Of a DNA stretch of 64,000 nt, positions 8,980 to 17,660 are shown piece after piece. Source of the stretch: Candidatus Saccharimonadota bacterium (lineage in GTDB: Bacteria > Patescibacteriota > Saccharimonadia > Saccharimonadales > Saccharimonadaceae). Below the pieces are notes generated by a model. The model saw nothing but the letters and a program-made list of their open reading frames with translations. It had not been told where the DNA came from and did no database searches. The stretch covers positions 105,537 to 169,536 of the forward strand of contig JAQGHF010000002.1 in the NCBI GenBank assembly GCA_028288995.1, written 5' to 3'. Numbering within the stretch: position 1 is the stretch's first letter; each line of letters begins with the position of its first letter. Position numbers and translations under genes: made by a program.

Positions 8980-11619
8980 TCAGTTTTGATTTGTGCCTGA
9001 GGTTTGGTAGTAGCCGGTGTCACTAATGGCAACACTGACAGCTCCCTTTGCTGGTGGAGGTCCATTGTACGATGCCTTAAATGTATTACCGCTGAGTGTG
9101 ACACCGCTGAGTTGTTGTGTACCGTTTAGGGTGATCGTCGCACTTGTTGAATCGAGAGGGAATGTACCCGGGTTGACGACAACCGTGATAGTTCCTCCTG
9201 AAGTGTTGATACTGACAATACTTGGCGATGCGTCACTACAGCTATGCTTGTCATCATCCTTTGTTGCGTCATATCCATTAGGGACGTTTGTGTAGATGTC
9301 TTTCTTTGTGACAGGGTCGGTTGATTTGGTGACATTGACGGTATCTTTAGCACCGTCAGGTGTACAGTTTGTTGCCTTGAACTTAGACACCTTGTCGAAT
9401 GTGAGTTGTGCATTTGATTGACCCTGAGTTGCGTTCCACCATGAAGGATAGACTTGGTTTACGCCACTTTGATTAATACGTTGAATACCAGCCGGTTGTG
9501 TAAACCAGTCACCTGATTTCCATTTACCTTCAGGTGCATAGATCTCTTTATGAGCGTATTCCATAACCGAGGCAACAATTGGGCTACCGAGGGATGATGT
9601 ACCATTCTTAAGGATTGTCGTGTCAGGGTTACCGAGCCAGACCCCCATAGTAAGTGCTGGACTGTAGCCAAGCATCCAGAGGTCTTTTGCGTTACCACCC
9701 TTGTCTGATGTACCTGTCTTGATAGCAAGCTTCACACCTGGAATATTCTTTGCTGCATAGTTACCAAGCGCAGCACTCGCATTGGTGTCACTGAGGATGT
9801 CGTCCAGGACGTAGGCTGATTGCGCACTGACAACTTGTTTACCTGCCACATCTGACCATTTCTTGAGTGTTTCACCTGAGCTGTTCTTTACTTCAAGGAC
9901 ACTCGATTGTGGTTTGTAGATACCACCACGAGCGATTGATGCGTAGGCGTTCACAAGGTCAACCTGTTTCAATCCACACCCACCAATAGCCAGCGACAGA
10001 CCTGCAGTCGTGTCTGCACCTTGCGTACAGTAGCTGCTTGCGCCCATATCGTGGATCGTTTGAAGCGTCGAGCCTTTCTTTGAGTTCTCATTAATAGCCA
10101 TTGCCTTAACAGCCGGAACGTTACGAGAGGTTGCAAGACTGGTTCGAATCGTTATGTCACCAAGGAACTTACGGTCAGCGTTTTGGAGCGGCGCACCATA
10201 AATCTGGTCAATTGGTTCATCCTTTAGGATCGATCCGCTACCGTAGTTCTGTTGACCCGTCGGTTTCTGTTCAAATAATTGAGAGTAGACGAGTGGCTTA
10301 ATCGAGGATCCTGGCTGAATGTAAGCCGTCGCGGCATTATCTTGACCGAATCCCTCGGCGTTAAAGTCTTTACTTCCGACTAGTGCGACGATTTGTCCAG
10401 TTTGTGAATCTTCTACCGTTGCGGCACCGTTTGTGAATCCAGCATAGGCAGGAACATATGAGTTAAACATATCGGTCATTGCTGATTCAAGCTTGGTCTG
10501 AATACGTAAGTCAAGTGTTGTGGTGACGGTCAGACCACCCTTACCAACTGTTGCTGTACCTAATTCACTTTCAAGTTCAGAGCGAACCATTTGAACAAAG
10601 TGTGGTGCCTTAATACCTTCGTACTGACTTGCAAGTGGTTTCAATGTATCGAGGATTGGTTCTTTCTTTGCTTCATCTTCTTGGGCTTGTGTGATGTAGC
10701 CAACTTGGCGCATTGCATCAAGTACTTCGTGCTGACGGTTGATTAGCGCATCATGTCCAGCGACATTGTAAGGATCAAAGGTTGATGGGTTCTGCGGAAT
10801 TGCGGCTAATAGCGACGCCTGTGCAAGTGAGAGATTCTTCGCAGGTATACCAAAGTACGTTTCTGCCCCGGACTCAGCACCGTTACGCCGACCACCATAC
10901 GGTGACTCGTTGAGATACAATGTCAGAATCTGATCTTTGCTATACATACGTTCAATTTCAATGGAAAGGATTAACTCTTTAATCTTTCGAGGAATACCCC
11001 CGATACCACGGTTTGAAGCTTGATCGGCAAAGAACACTTGTTTCACAAGCTGTTGCGTGAGGGTCGAGCCACCTTGGACGTCACCACCCGTAAAGTTATT
11101 TACCGCTGCACGAAGCGTACCAGTAACACTAATACCACTGTGTTGGAAGAAGTTGCGGTCCTCGATAGCGACGGTTGCTTTCTTGAGATTATCGCTGAGA
11201 TCTGCGCTCGGAACGACTAACTTATAGTTACCGTCGCCTTTATCTTCCCACAGCAGTTGACCATTACGGTCAAGGTAGGTCGTGACTGTCGATTGAACAC
11301 GTTTATCAATTTCACCCGGTCGAATCTGATCGAGGTCCTTACGGAAGTAGGCGAACATTCCACCAACCAGCAGTGCAAGAAGAAGAACGACAATACCCAA
11401 AATTTTGAGAGCCATAATGACGCCACGTTTACTAAACCAGTACGCCCATAAGCGTTTTGGATGTAAACGATAGAGGAGTCGTTTTACGGGATGTTTCGGA
11501 AGCGTCGCGAGGTATTCTGCGCGACGCCTGGTTTCAATGTCTTTTTTAGCCTTTCGTTTGTTCGAAAGGTTTGCGTATACATTTAATTTACGCGAAGTAG
11601 ATTTTTTAGCTTTAGCCAC
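8980..11619 (-). CDS. Bifunctional penicillin-binding protein 1A-like (transglycosylase/transpeptidase)
   Basis: The product of about 879 residues has a basic cytoplasmic N-terminus and one membrane helix (LKILGIVVLLLALLVGG). A GT51 glycosyltransferase domain follows, with the EDRNFFQHSG and GGSTLTQQLVKQ motifs. The transpeptidase domain has SxxK in PGSSIKPL, SRN and KTGTSDKGG. The C-terminus is a Thr/Ser-rich beta domain, probably Ig- or fibronectin-like. It polymerises and cross-links peptidoglycan outside the membrane. No second class A enzyme is visible in the window. The start is uncertain. GTG 11619 gives MAKAKKSTSRK and follows a GGGGAAAC stretch; a TTG at 11637 would add six residues. 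Confidence 0.93.
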   Translation of the reverse strand: MAKAKKSTSRKLNVYANLSNKRKAKKDIETRRRAEYLATLPKHPVKRLLYRLHPKRLWAYWFSKRGVIMALKILGIVVLLLALLVGGMFAYFRKDLDQIRPGEIDKRVQSTVTTYLDRNGQLLWEDKGDGNYKLVVPSADLSDNLKKATVAIEDRNFFQHSGISVTGTLRAAVNNFTGGDVQGGSTLTQQLVKQVFFADQASNRGIGGIPRKIKELILSIEIERMYSKDQILTLYLNESPYGGRRNGAESGAETYFGIPAKNLSLAQASLLAAIPQNPSTFDPYNVAGHDALINRQHEVLDAMRQVGYITQAQEDEAKKEPILDTLKPLASQYEGIKAPHFVQMVRSELESELGTATVGKGGLTVTTTLDLRIQTKLESAMTDMFNSYVPAYAGFTNGAATVEDSQTGQIVALVGSKDFNAEGFGQDNAATAYIQPGSSIKPLVYSQLFEQKPTGQQNYGSGSILKDEPIDQIYGAPLQNADRKFLGDITIRTSLATSRNVPAVKAMAINENSKKGSTLQTIHDMGASSYCTQGADTTAGLSLAIGGCGLKQVDLVNAYASIARGGIYKPQSSVLEVKNSSGETLKKWSDVAGKQVVSAQSAYVLDDILSDTNASAALGNYAAKNIPGVKLAIKTGTSDKGGNAKDLWMLGYSPALTMGVWLGNPDTTILKNGTSSLGSPIVASVMEYAHKEIYAPEGKWKSGDWFTQPAGIQRINQSGVNQVYPSWWNATQGQSNAQLTFDKVSKFKATNCTPDGAKDTVNVTKSTDPVTKKDIYTNVPNGYDATKDDDKHSCSDASPSIVSINTSGGTITVVVNPGTFPLDSTSATITLNGTQQLSGVTLSGNTFKASYNGPPPAKGAVSVAISDTGYYQTSGTNQN

Positions 11620-11716
11620 GTTTCCCCATTTTCCCAATGTTTCCCCAAAAGTATTTTATCAGCAATATCTTAACCATTATACCATTAAAAACGGTGCGTA
11701 AAGCCTGATTATTTGC

Positions 11717-11722
11717 TATACT
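11717..11722 (+). promoter_or_regulatory. -10 box of tyrS
   Basis: TATACT (11717-11722) lies 31 bases before the tyrS ATG and leaves room for the AAGGAGA ribosome site. No clear -35 box is visible. Confidence 0.45.
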
Positions 11723-11753
11723 ACCAGAGAATAACGGATAAGGAGAAGATAGG

Positions 11754-12968
11754 ATGCGACTTTCCGAAGAACTGCAGTGGCGTGGCTTTGTCAATCAGAT
11801 GACATATGCAGATATTACCGAACTTGATAACGGACCTATCTCTTTTTACTGGGGTGTAGACCCTAGTGCAGATAGTATGCAGGTAGGTAATTTTGCGGCT
11901 GCTATGATGGTACGACACTTTATTGAAGCAGGTCACAAGGCATACTTACTCGTCGGTGGTGCCACAGGCATGATTGGTGACCCAGATGGCAAAAAGGATG
12001 AACGAAATCTTTTGACGATTGAACAGATTGCCCTCAACAAGGCTGCGATCACTGAGCAATACAAAACAGTATTTGCGGGAAAAGACTTTCAGATTGTCGA
12101 TAACTACGACTGGTTCAAAGAAATTAACTACATTGATTTCCTTCGTACGGTTGGTAAGAATGTACCGCTTAGTCAAATGCTCGGTCGTGAATTCGTGCAG
12201 TCACGTATTGGTGAAGACGGCGCAGGTATTAGTTACGCTGAGTTTAGCTACTCTTTAATTCAGGGATATGACTTCCTCCACTTACATCGCGAACACGGTG
12301 TTACGCTACAGGTTTGTGGTGCAGATCAATGGGGCAACTCAATTGCAGGTGTTGATCTTATTCGACGACTTGATGGGAAAGAAGCACACGTGTACTCAAC
12401 GCCACTTATTATGAATAAAGCGACCGGCAAGAAATTCGGTAAATCAGAAGATGGCGCTGTCTGGCTTGATGCAAACAAGACGAGTGTCTTTCAGTTCTAC
12501 CAATTTTGGTTGAATGCTGATGACGAGGGGACTGCAGATTACGCAAAGGTCTTTACGATGCTGAGTCGTGATGAAATTACGGAGATGGAACGACAGATTG
12601 CAGAAAACCCGAGTGCACGCGTTGCACAAAAGACACTCGCTCATGAAGTCACCAAGATTGTTCACGGTGAAGATCGCACAGCAAGTGTTGAACGTGTGAC
12701 GAACGCATTGTTTGGCGGGTTACAATTCCATGAACTTTCTAGCGATGACCTTGAAGTGCTTGCGGGCGAAATTCCAACAGCACATACCGGTACTTCTCTA
12801 GTGGAAGTATTGGTTGGTACAGAAGTTGCGACGAGCAACGGTGATGCACGTCGTCTTATCGAAAGCGGTGCTGTTTCCGTCAATGGCGAAAAGGTCACTG
12901 AAGATTTTACTATTAGTGAAACGTCACTTGTGAAAAAAGGTAAGAATAGCTTTATTCTTGTTCGCTAA
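11754..12968 (+). CDS. tyrS: Tyrosyl-tRNA synthetase
   Basis: The 404-residue class I synthetase charges tRNA-Tyr. The HIGH-type motif is in DPSADSMQVGNFAA (about residues 36-49). The tyrosine pocket signature CGADQWGN lies near residue 193. The KMSKS-type loop is KKFGKSEDG (about 225-233). A C-terminal S4 RNA-binding domain follows (DARRLIESGAVSVNGEKV). Length and layout are those of bacterial TyrRS. The ATG has a good AAGGAGA site 8 bases upstream. Its substrate tRNA-Tyr is encoded at the far end of this window. recG follows 14 bases downstream under its own -10 box. Confidence 0.97.
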   Translation: MRLSEELQWRGFVNQMTYADITELDNGPISFYWGVDPSADSMQVGNFAAAMMVRHFIEAGHKAYLLVGGATGMIGDPDGKKDERNLLTIEQIALNKAAITEQYKTVFAGKDFQIVDNYDWFKEINYIDFLRTVGKNVPLSQMLGREFVQSRIGEDGAGISYAEFSYSLIQGYDFLHLHREHGVTLQVCGADQWGNSIAGVDLIRRLDGKEAHVYSTPLIMNKATGKKFGKSEDGAVWLDANKTSVFQFYQFWLNADDEGTADYAKVFTMLSRDEITEMERQIAENPSARVAQKTLAHEVTKIVHGEDRTASVERVTNALFGGLQFHELSSDDLEVLAGEIPTAHTGTSLVEVLVGTEVATSNGDARRLIESGAVSVNGEKVTEDFTISETSLVKKGKNSFILVR

Positions 12969-12970
12969 GC

Positions 12971-12976
12971 TAGTAT
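12971..12976 (+). promoter_or_regulatory. -10 box of recG
   Basis: TAGTAT (12971-12976) ends 6 bases before the recG ATG at 12983, with no room for a Shine-Dalgarno site. The -35 side is poor, so this could instead be read through from tyrS. Confidence 0.4.
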
Positions 12977-12982
12977 AGGTAT

Positions 12983-15013
12983 ATGAATGTCAGCGCGCCG
13001 CTAGGACAAATCAAAGGTGTTGGAGAAAAAACCGGGGCTGAATTTGAAGCTGCTGGGTTACACACCGTCAACGATTTGATTAATTTTCTGCCTCGAGCAT
13101 ATGAGGACTTTTCACATGTGACATCAATTGCCGATGTGCATCCAGGAAAGTTAACGATTAAAGCACGTTGCGAAAAGATTGCGACTCGTCCAGTGCGTCG
13201 AGGTCTTCGTATCACGACAGCAACCCTTGCCGATGAGACCGGAAAGCTACAAGCGGTGTGGTTTAACCAGCCGTATCGTGAAACACAGCTAAAGTCAGGT
13301 GAAGAATTCTTTTTCTCTGGCGAGTTTGAGTTTAACTACAATAAATACCAGCTAACGAATCCAAGTGCTGAAAAGGTCAGCGAGATGCCGGTACAAACAG
13401 ATCGTATCCTTCCGACGTATCGAGCGATTCATGGGTTGAAGACACCGCTGGTTCGAAAGATATTGAATGAACTACGCCCACTGATGACGATGGTGCCTGA
13501 AACGTTGCCACTCTCATTAGTACAGTCAGAAAAGCTCGTAAGCCATAGTGATGCATTATTAGGCATGCATTTTCCTGAGACAATTGAAGATATTTCAAAA
13601 GCCAAAGAACGAATTGGATTCGAAGAATTATTTGCCCTCCTTCTTGCTAGCCAAATGAATCGTATTGAAAACGCAAAACTAAAAGGCTGGCATATTCCGT
13701 TTGACCAAGCGATCGTAAAAGCATTTGTCCAACAACTACCATTTGAACTAACAGGGGCGCAGCGCATTGCCGCATGGGATATCTTACAAGATTTTGAGAA
13801 AGAAGTCCCCATGAATCGATTACTTCAGGGTGATGTTGGTTCGGGTAAGACGGTCGTCGCTGGACTTGCAGCCCGACAAGCTGCCCACGAAGGGTTTCAG
13901 ACGGCATTAATGGCACCGACAGAGATACTTGCCTCACAGCACGCCGAAACACTTAATACATTATTATCTCCATTTGGTGTGAAGGTGGGATTACTGACAG
14001 GTAGCGTCAAAGGCAAAGCACGCGAGACATTATATGCAGCAATTGCGAACGGTGATGTCCATGTTGTTGTTGGAACGCATGCACTTATTCAATCAACAGT
14101 GAACTTTCACCGGCTTGGCTTTGTGGTTATTGATGAACAACACCGCTTTGGTGTGAACCAGCGACAAGCGTTACTGAGTAAGTCTGAACATATGCCGCAC
14201 CTACTCGCAATGACAGCAACGCCAATTCCACGTAGCTTGGCGTTAACTGTCTACGGCGAACTCGATGTATCGGTTCTAAACGAACTGCCAAAAGGACGTA
14301 AGCCAATTGCAACCAAGATTTGGTCACCAAATAGCCGCGCACAGCTGTATAGTCTTATTGAAGCGCAACTTGTCGAAGGTCGTCAAGCATACGTTATCTG
14401 TAGCTTGATCGATAATAATCCCGATAATGAACTGAAGAGTGTCGAGGCGGAATTTAAACGACTTGATCAAAAAGAATTTAAGCATCGTACGATTGGCTTG
14501 CTGCATGGCAAGATGAAATCATCCGAAAAAGATGAAGTCATGAAACGATTCGCAAATGGTGAAGTGGATATCCTTGTCAGTACGACAGTTGTGGAGGTTG
14601 GTGTCGACGTTTCAAATGCCACTGTTATTCTTATTGAAGATGCTGACCGCTTTGGTCTTGCGCAACTGCACCAGCTACGAGGTCGTGTGGGACGAAGCGT
14701 TCACCAAAGTTATTGTTACCTCATGGTGAGCTCATCAAAAGCTCCAAGTCAACGATTAAAAGAAGTTGAGAAAAGTAATGACGGATTTTATCTCGCGGAA
14801 GTTGATCTTCGGCTTCGTGGTCCTGGTGAAATTTATGGTCGCGCACAACATGGTGAGCTAAACCTTCAGGTTGCAAGCCTGGCTGATACTAAATTGATTG
14901 CACGTGCTCAAAAAGCGGCAAAGGCATTCGTTGCTGCCGGTGCTGATTTGTTACAATATAAACAGTTACATAGAGACGTTGAGCATTATCAACGTTTAAC
15001 GACACTAAATTAA
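12983..15013 (+). CDS. recG: ATP-dependent DNA helicase RecG
   Basis: The 676-residue protein has the N-terminal wedge/OB-fold domain that splits fork DNA (about 50-150). A superfamily 2 helicase core follows with Walker A GDVGSGKT, the DEQH box VIDEQHRFGVNQR, TATPIPRSL and the C-terminal motif VI QLRGRVGRS. RecG remodels stalled replication forks and Holliday junctions. The length is typical of the family. It lies between tyrS and a phospholipase C-like gene; recG-rsmD proximity is common in bacteria, and rsmD is indeed the next-but-one gene. The start is fixed by a -10 box 6 bases before the ATG. Confidence 0.97.
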   Translation: MNVSAPLGQIKGVGEKTGAEFEAAGLHTVNDLINFLPRAYEDFSHVTSIADVHPGKLTIKARCEKIATRPVRRGLRITTATLADETGKLQAVWFNQPYRETQLKSGEEFFFSGEFEFNYNKYQLTNPSAEKVSEMPVQTDRILPTYRAIHGLKTPLVRKILNELRPLMTMVPETLPLSLVQSEKLVSHSDALLGMHFPETIEDISKAKERIGFEELFALLLASQMNRIENAKLKGWHIPFDQAIVKAFVQQLPFELTGAQRIAAWDILQDFEKEVPMNRLLQGDVGSGKTVVAGLAARQAAHEGFQTALMAPTEILASQHAETLNTLLSPFGVKVGLLTGSVKGKARETLYAAIANGDVHVVVGTHALIQSTVNFHRLGFVVIDEQHRFGVNQRQALLSKSEHMPHLLAMTATPIPRSLALTVYGELDVSVLNELPKGRKPIATKIWSPNSRAQLYSLIEAQLVEGRQAYVICSLIDNNPDNELKSVEAEFKRLDQKEFKHRTIGLLHGKMKSSEKDEVMKRFANGEVDILVSTTVVEVGVDVSNATVILIEDADRFGLAQLHQLRGRVGRSVHQSYCYLMVSSSKAPSQRLKEVEKSNDGFYLAEVDLRLRGPGEIYGRAQHGELNLQVASLADTKLIARAQKAAKAFVAAGADLLQYKQLHRDVEHYQRLTTLN

Positions 15014-15031
15014 GCCAGAAGTTACTTATAT

Positions 15032-15856
15032 ATGTATGCAGGAACCACCTACGGTAAAAAATCTGGACAACTCATTGGCGTCCATCAACGCATTGATCGC
15101 GTCGCCCGTCGACACCTGAAACCTTTCCTCCTAGGTAAAGAAACGTTTCCGACAGCAGCCGAAATCCTTCATTTCGAAGGGGACAATGGACCAGATGGTA
15201 TTAAACGTAAAAGTCCTTCAATTGACGAGCCGTGGCACTTTATCGACCCCGAGAAGTTTGAAGATAACGAAGTCATGCTGATGATCTATGATCACCAGTT
15301 TAACCTCGCGCGCGCACTTAAAACAAAAAATGTTGAACGTGCAGCATTTGAAGCGGCATGGATGGCGCATGCAATTGTTGATGGCCTGACGCCGGCTCAT
15401 CACTATCCACTTGCCGATAAAATCGAAGAACTATTTGGCATGCCCCACCATGAACGTAGCAGCGTGAAGGAAAAGAGTATTATTAAGGGTAATAATCGTC
15501 GCGATACTTTGTCAAAGAACTGGCAGTACTGGGGTAAGAGCGGTATTTTCATGAACCATTTCATGTATGAATTTGGCGTAGCGACCGCGATCCTTGGTAA
15601 TAATTTTGGTAAGGTCGTGATAACCAAGGATGACCTTGAAGCACTGAGGAAAGATGGATACGGAAAAACATTTGAAACCATCATGAAGCAAGTTATTGGA
15701 CTCGGTACGTATGAGGAATATTCGAAAAACGGGTGGAGTCGCAACCTAGCGAAAACGGTGAGGATGGAACTTGTTCCGTTGATTGTCCGCGCGGTCGTCC
15801 TTGGGTGGCACGTGTCCCTCACTATGAACCGAGACATGAATCGAGTTGCAAAATGA
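15032..15856 (+). CDS. Predicted zinc-dependent phospholipase C / S1-P1 nuclease-like fold protein
   Basis: The 274-residue protein has no signal peptide. Its histidine/aspartate pattern resembles the zinc-dependent phospholipase C and S1/P1 nuclease superfamily: GVHQRIDRVARRHL near the start, EPWHFIDP (about 70-77), DHQFNLARAL (about 90-99) and the core WMAHAIVDGLTPAHHYP (about 113-129). The core matches the HxxxD...PxHH metal-site arrangement of that fold. Those enzymes are usually secreted, so a cytoplasmic form is odd. Substrate is unknown; a lipid- or nucleotide-phosphodiesterase role is only an inference. The stop overlaps the rsmD start (ATGA), so the two are translationally coupled and sit in the recG-rsmD unit. 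Confidence 0.6.
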   Translation: MYAGTTYGKKSGQLIGVHQRIDRVARRHLKPFLLGKETFPTAAEILHFEGDNGPDGIKRKSPSIDEPWHFIDPEKFEDNEVMLMIYDHQFNLARALKTKNVERAAFEAAWMAHAIVDGLTPAHHYPLADKIEELFGMPHHERSSVKEKSIIKGNNRRDTLSKNWQYWGKSGIFMNHFMYEFGVATAILGNNFGKVVITKDDLEALRKDGYGKTFETIMKQVIGLGTYEEYSKNGWSRNLAKTVRMELVPLIVRAVVLGWHVSLTMNRDMNRVAK

Positions 15857-16395
15857 ATGTCCGCTTGATCTCTGGACTCTACGGAGGAAGAATTATCGAA
15901 GGCTCCGGCACAAGCCGCACCCACCCAATGGGGGAGCGTATTCGTAATGCCATCTTTAATAAGATTAACGCTGAGCTTGATGGAGCTGAGGTGTTAGACT
16001 CATTTGCTGGAAGTGGAGCCTTAGGACTTGAAGCACTGAGCCGTGGTGCAAAAACCGTAACATTTATTGAGCGCGATCGGGTTGCACAGAGAATTATTGG
16101 CAATAACATCGCATTATTGGGGGTAGAAGCCAATTCTTCTCTTGTAAAAGCACCAGTTCTAGGCTGGGTAAAATCAGCGCATAGGCAATTTGATATCATT
16201 TTCGCCGATCCACCCTATCATGACCCACAGTTATCCACAGTTTCTGAATTGTTTAGACTATTAAAACCCAATGGGCTTATGGTACTATCATACCCAGGTA
16301 GAAGTGAGACGCTGGCCGAAACGGGAGTTGTTGTGGTGGACAATCGTAGTTACGGAAATGCAGCGATCGCCTTTTACCGCAAAAAGGATGCTTAG
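15853..16395 (+). CDS. rsmD: 16S rRNA (guanine966-N2)-methyltransferase RsmD
   Basis: The 180-residue protein begins MNVRLISGLYGGR, typical of RsmD. It has the SAM-binding motif VLDSFAGSGALGLEALSRG and the catalytic ADPPYHD motif (D/N-PPY type). RsmD methylates G966 of 16S rRNA in the 30S subunit. The start ATG at 15853 overlaps the TGA of the upstream gene; longer in-frame starts would lie deep inside that gene and add residues with no similarity. The stop codon lies in the loop of the terminator hairpin that follows. Confidence 0.95.
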   Translation: MNVRLISGLYGGRIIEGSGTSRTHPMGERIRNAIFNKINAELDGAEVLDSFAGSGALGLEALSRGAKTVTFIERDRVAQRIIGNNIALLGVEANSSLVKAPVLGWVKSAHRQFDIIFADPPYHDPQLSTVSELFRLLKPNGLMVLSYPGRSETLAETGVVVVDNRSYGNAAIAFYRKKDA

Positions 16396-16406
16396 GCATC
16401 CTTTTT
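16381..16406 (+). terminator. Intrinsic terminator overlapping the rsmD stop
   Basis: AAAAAGGATGC (16381-16391), loop TTAG and GCATCCTTTTT (16396-16406) form an 11-bp stem ending in a T tract. The loop contains the rsmD TAG stop, so coding sequence and terminator share bases. Confidence 0.85.
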
Positions 16407-16426
16407 ATTTGGTTTTGTCCTATAAA

Positions 16427-16454
16427 TTGACACTGTAGGTAAATATGCTATAAT
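16427..16454 (+). promoter_or_regulatory. Strong promoter of the unknown gene at 16464
   Basis: TTGACA (16427-16432) and TATAAT (16449-16454) are both consensus boxes with a 16-base spacer. The ATG at 16464 follows after 9 bases, so the leader is 0-3 bases. Confidence 0.75.
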
Positions 16455-16463
16455 ATATTGCAT

Positions 16464-17309
16464 ATGGATGATAATCTAGATTTCGATACTTTCTTAGAGT
16501 CTGCCTCCGACGCGGAGCGCACTCAGCGCGAAGCTGAGCTTTATAAGGTGCAGCTTGATGCTCGTTTTCAAGAAGCCATTGAAAGATTTGATCCACAACC
16601 TCGTTATACTGATGCTGATCCTGTAGTGCAGGATGACTTACAAGCAGCCGCAGCGGCTGAACTTCTGGGTCACCTAAGGGAAACTATCGATAAACCAGAC
16701 CATATGTCTCTTGAAGAATTCGAAGATTTTTTGAATATTCAGGCAATGAGCATCGTCAAAAAATATGCAGCAAATGAAGTTGTTTTTACGACTAGACTAT
16801 TAATGGATGTTGCGGTTTATGAGTATACATCCGTATCTGGGATTGTTGATGAAGAAAAGCATCTCGCTTCAAAGAAACAGCTTATTGCCGATATGATTGT
16901 ACTTTACGAATTTGATGCTAATGATCCATGGGTAACGTTCGTCAACCAGTTTAGCCCAGGCGAATCGTTTGATCCGAATTCAGTTGAAGACCAAGATTAT
17001 ATTTTTAACTCTTTGCAGACACTTGCTAACCGAGATGAGGATGATCGTCGTAACTCTGAACGACAACAAGCACTTGTGCGAATAATTTACCCCGATTTTA
17101 ACAATGATACGTTTGACGAAACACTTGTCGATGAATGTATACATGCTCTTAAGCTAACGACACAGCTTATGGCTACAGGAATACTGGAGCATAATGTATT
17201 TGAGCGAGAAGCCCGAGTAGTAAAACTCTGTGCTGCATTCAACATGGGGCAGTCCGCCAAGGAACAGATTCTCGCATTTCTTCAGCTTCACTACCCAGTT
17301 AAAGCATAG
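16464..17309 (+). CDS. Protein of unknown function, acidic
   Basis: I do not recognise this 281-residue protein. It is acidic (start MDDNLDFDTFLESASD), has no signal peptide or membrane segment and looks mainly alpha-helical with Glu/Asp/Ala/Leu-rich stretches. It is transcribed alone from a consensus promoter and ends at a strong terminator, so it is probably well expressed. The ATG at 16464 is preferred over an in-frame TTG at 16458 that lies between the -10 box and the ATG. It may be lineage-specific. Confidence 0.75.
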   Translation: MDDNLDFDTFLESASDAERTQREAELYKVQLDARFQEAIERFDPQPRYTDADPVVQDDLQAAAAAELLGHLRETIDKPDHMSLEEFEDFLNIQAMSIVKKYAANEVVFTTRLLMDVAVYEYTSVSGIVDEEKHLASKKQLIADMIVLYEFDANDPWVTFVNQFSPGESFDPNSVEDQDYIFNSLQTLANRDEDDRRNSERQQALVRIIYPDFNNDTFDETLVDECIHALKLTTQLMATGILEHNVFEREARVVKLCAAFNMGQSAKEQILAFLQLHYPVKA

Positions 17310-17326
17310 TTTAAAATCTTGTTACC

Positions 17327-17364
17327 AAATCAAAAAGCAGACCAGCCGATCTGCTTTTTGATTT
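17327..17364. terminator. Bidirectional intrinsic terminator
   Basis: AAATCAAAAAGCAGA (17327-17341) pairs with TCTGCTTTTTGATTT (17350-17364) across an 8-base loop. It ends both the unknown gene (plus) and tRNA-Leu (minus). Its last base is the first base of the tRNA CCA complement. Confidence 0.88.
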
Positions 17365-17448
17365 GGTGCGCGCGAAAGGACTTGAACCTTCACGCCCGAA
17401 AGCACTAGCTCCTAAGGCTAGCGTGTCTACCAATTCCACCACGCGCGC
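17364..17448 (-). tRNA. tRNA-Leu (anticodon TAG)
   Basis: The minus strand folds into an 85-base class II tRNA. The acceptor stem is GCGCGCG paired with CGCGCGC, discriminator A, and CCA is encoded. The D arm contains AATTGGTAGACAC. The anticodon stem is CTAGC/GCTAG with loop CTTAGGA, giving anticodon TAG, which reads CUA and probably other CUN codons. A variable arm (GTGCTTTCGGGCGT) and T arm (GGTTCAAGTCC) are present. Two degraded copies of its 5' half lie directly upstream. Confidence 0.97.
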
Positions 17449-17463
17449 ATAAATTGTTTGCAA

Positions 17464-17504
17464 CGCTCGCGTGTCTACTCATATCTTAGACCACCACGTG
17501 CGCA
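17464..17504 (-). repeat. Degenerate tRNA-Leu 5'-half repeat, copy nearest the tRNA
   Basis: This 41-base unit on the tRNA strand keeps TGCGC, GTGGTGG and GTAGACACGC with the tRNA spacing order, but the D loop is replaced by TCTAAGATATGA. Its GTCTA and TAGAC can pair in a local hairpin. It matches the other copy (17516-17556) at 34 of 41 positions. Confidence 0.8.
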
Positions 17505-17515
17505 TATATTTAGTA

Positions 17516-17556
17516 CGCTAGCGTGTCTACTCATAATCGAGTCCACCACTTGCGCA
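17516..17556 (-). repeat. Degenerate tRNA-Leu 5'-half repeat, distal copy
   Basis: This is the second 41-base unit, with TGCGCAAGTGGTGG, a replaced D loop and GTAGACACGCTAGCG. ACTC and GAGT can form a local hairpin. It begins just after the predicted start of the tRNA transcript, so both copies should be transcribed with the tRNA. Confidence 0.8.
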
Positions 17557-17565
17557 TTACAGAAG

Positions 17566-17594
17566 ATTATAACAGAGATGAGATTGTTTGTCAC
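17566..17594 (-). promoter_or_regulatory. Promoter of the tRNA-Leu (TAG) unit
   Basis: On the minus strand, GTGACA and TATAAT (17571-17566) are separated by 17 bases. Transcription should start near 17559, immediately before the two tRNA-derived repeats. Confidence 0.65.
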
Positions 17595-17660
17595 GACCTA
17601 ACTCGCTTGTGCTATCATAGAGGCAAAGCAATACGAATGTTATAGAGGACGGACGGGGAA

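Noticed and set aside
15733..15852. N-terminal extension of RsmD by 40 residues
   Set aside because: It would overlap the upstream gene by 124 bases; the ATGA overlap start gives the normal family N-terminus.
17464..17556. CRISPR repeats or phage attachment sites
   Set aside because: There are only two direct units, of tRNA origin, without regular unique spacers; no integrase or cas gene is near.
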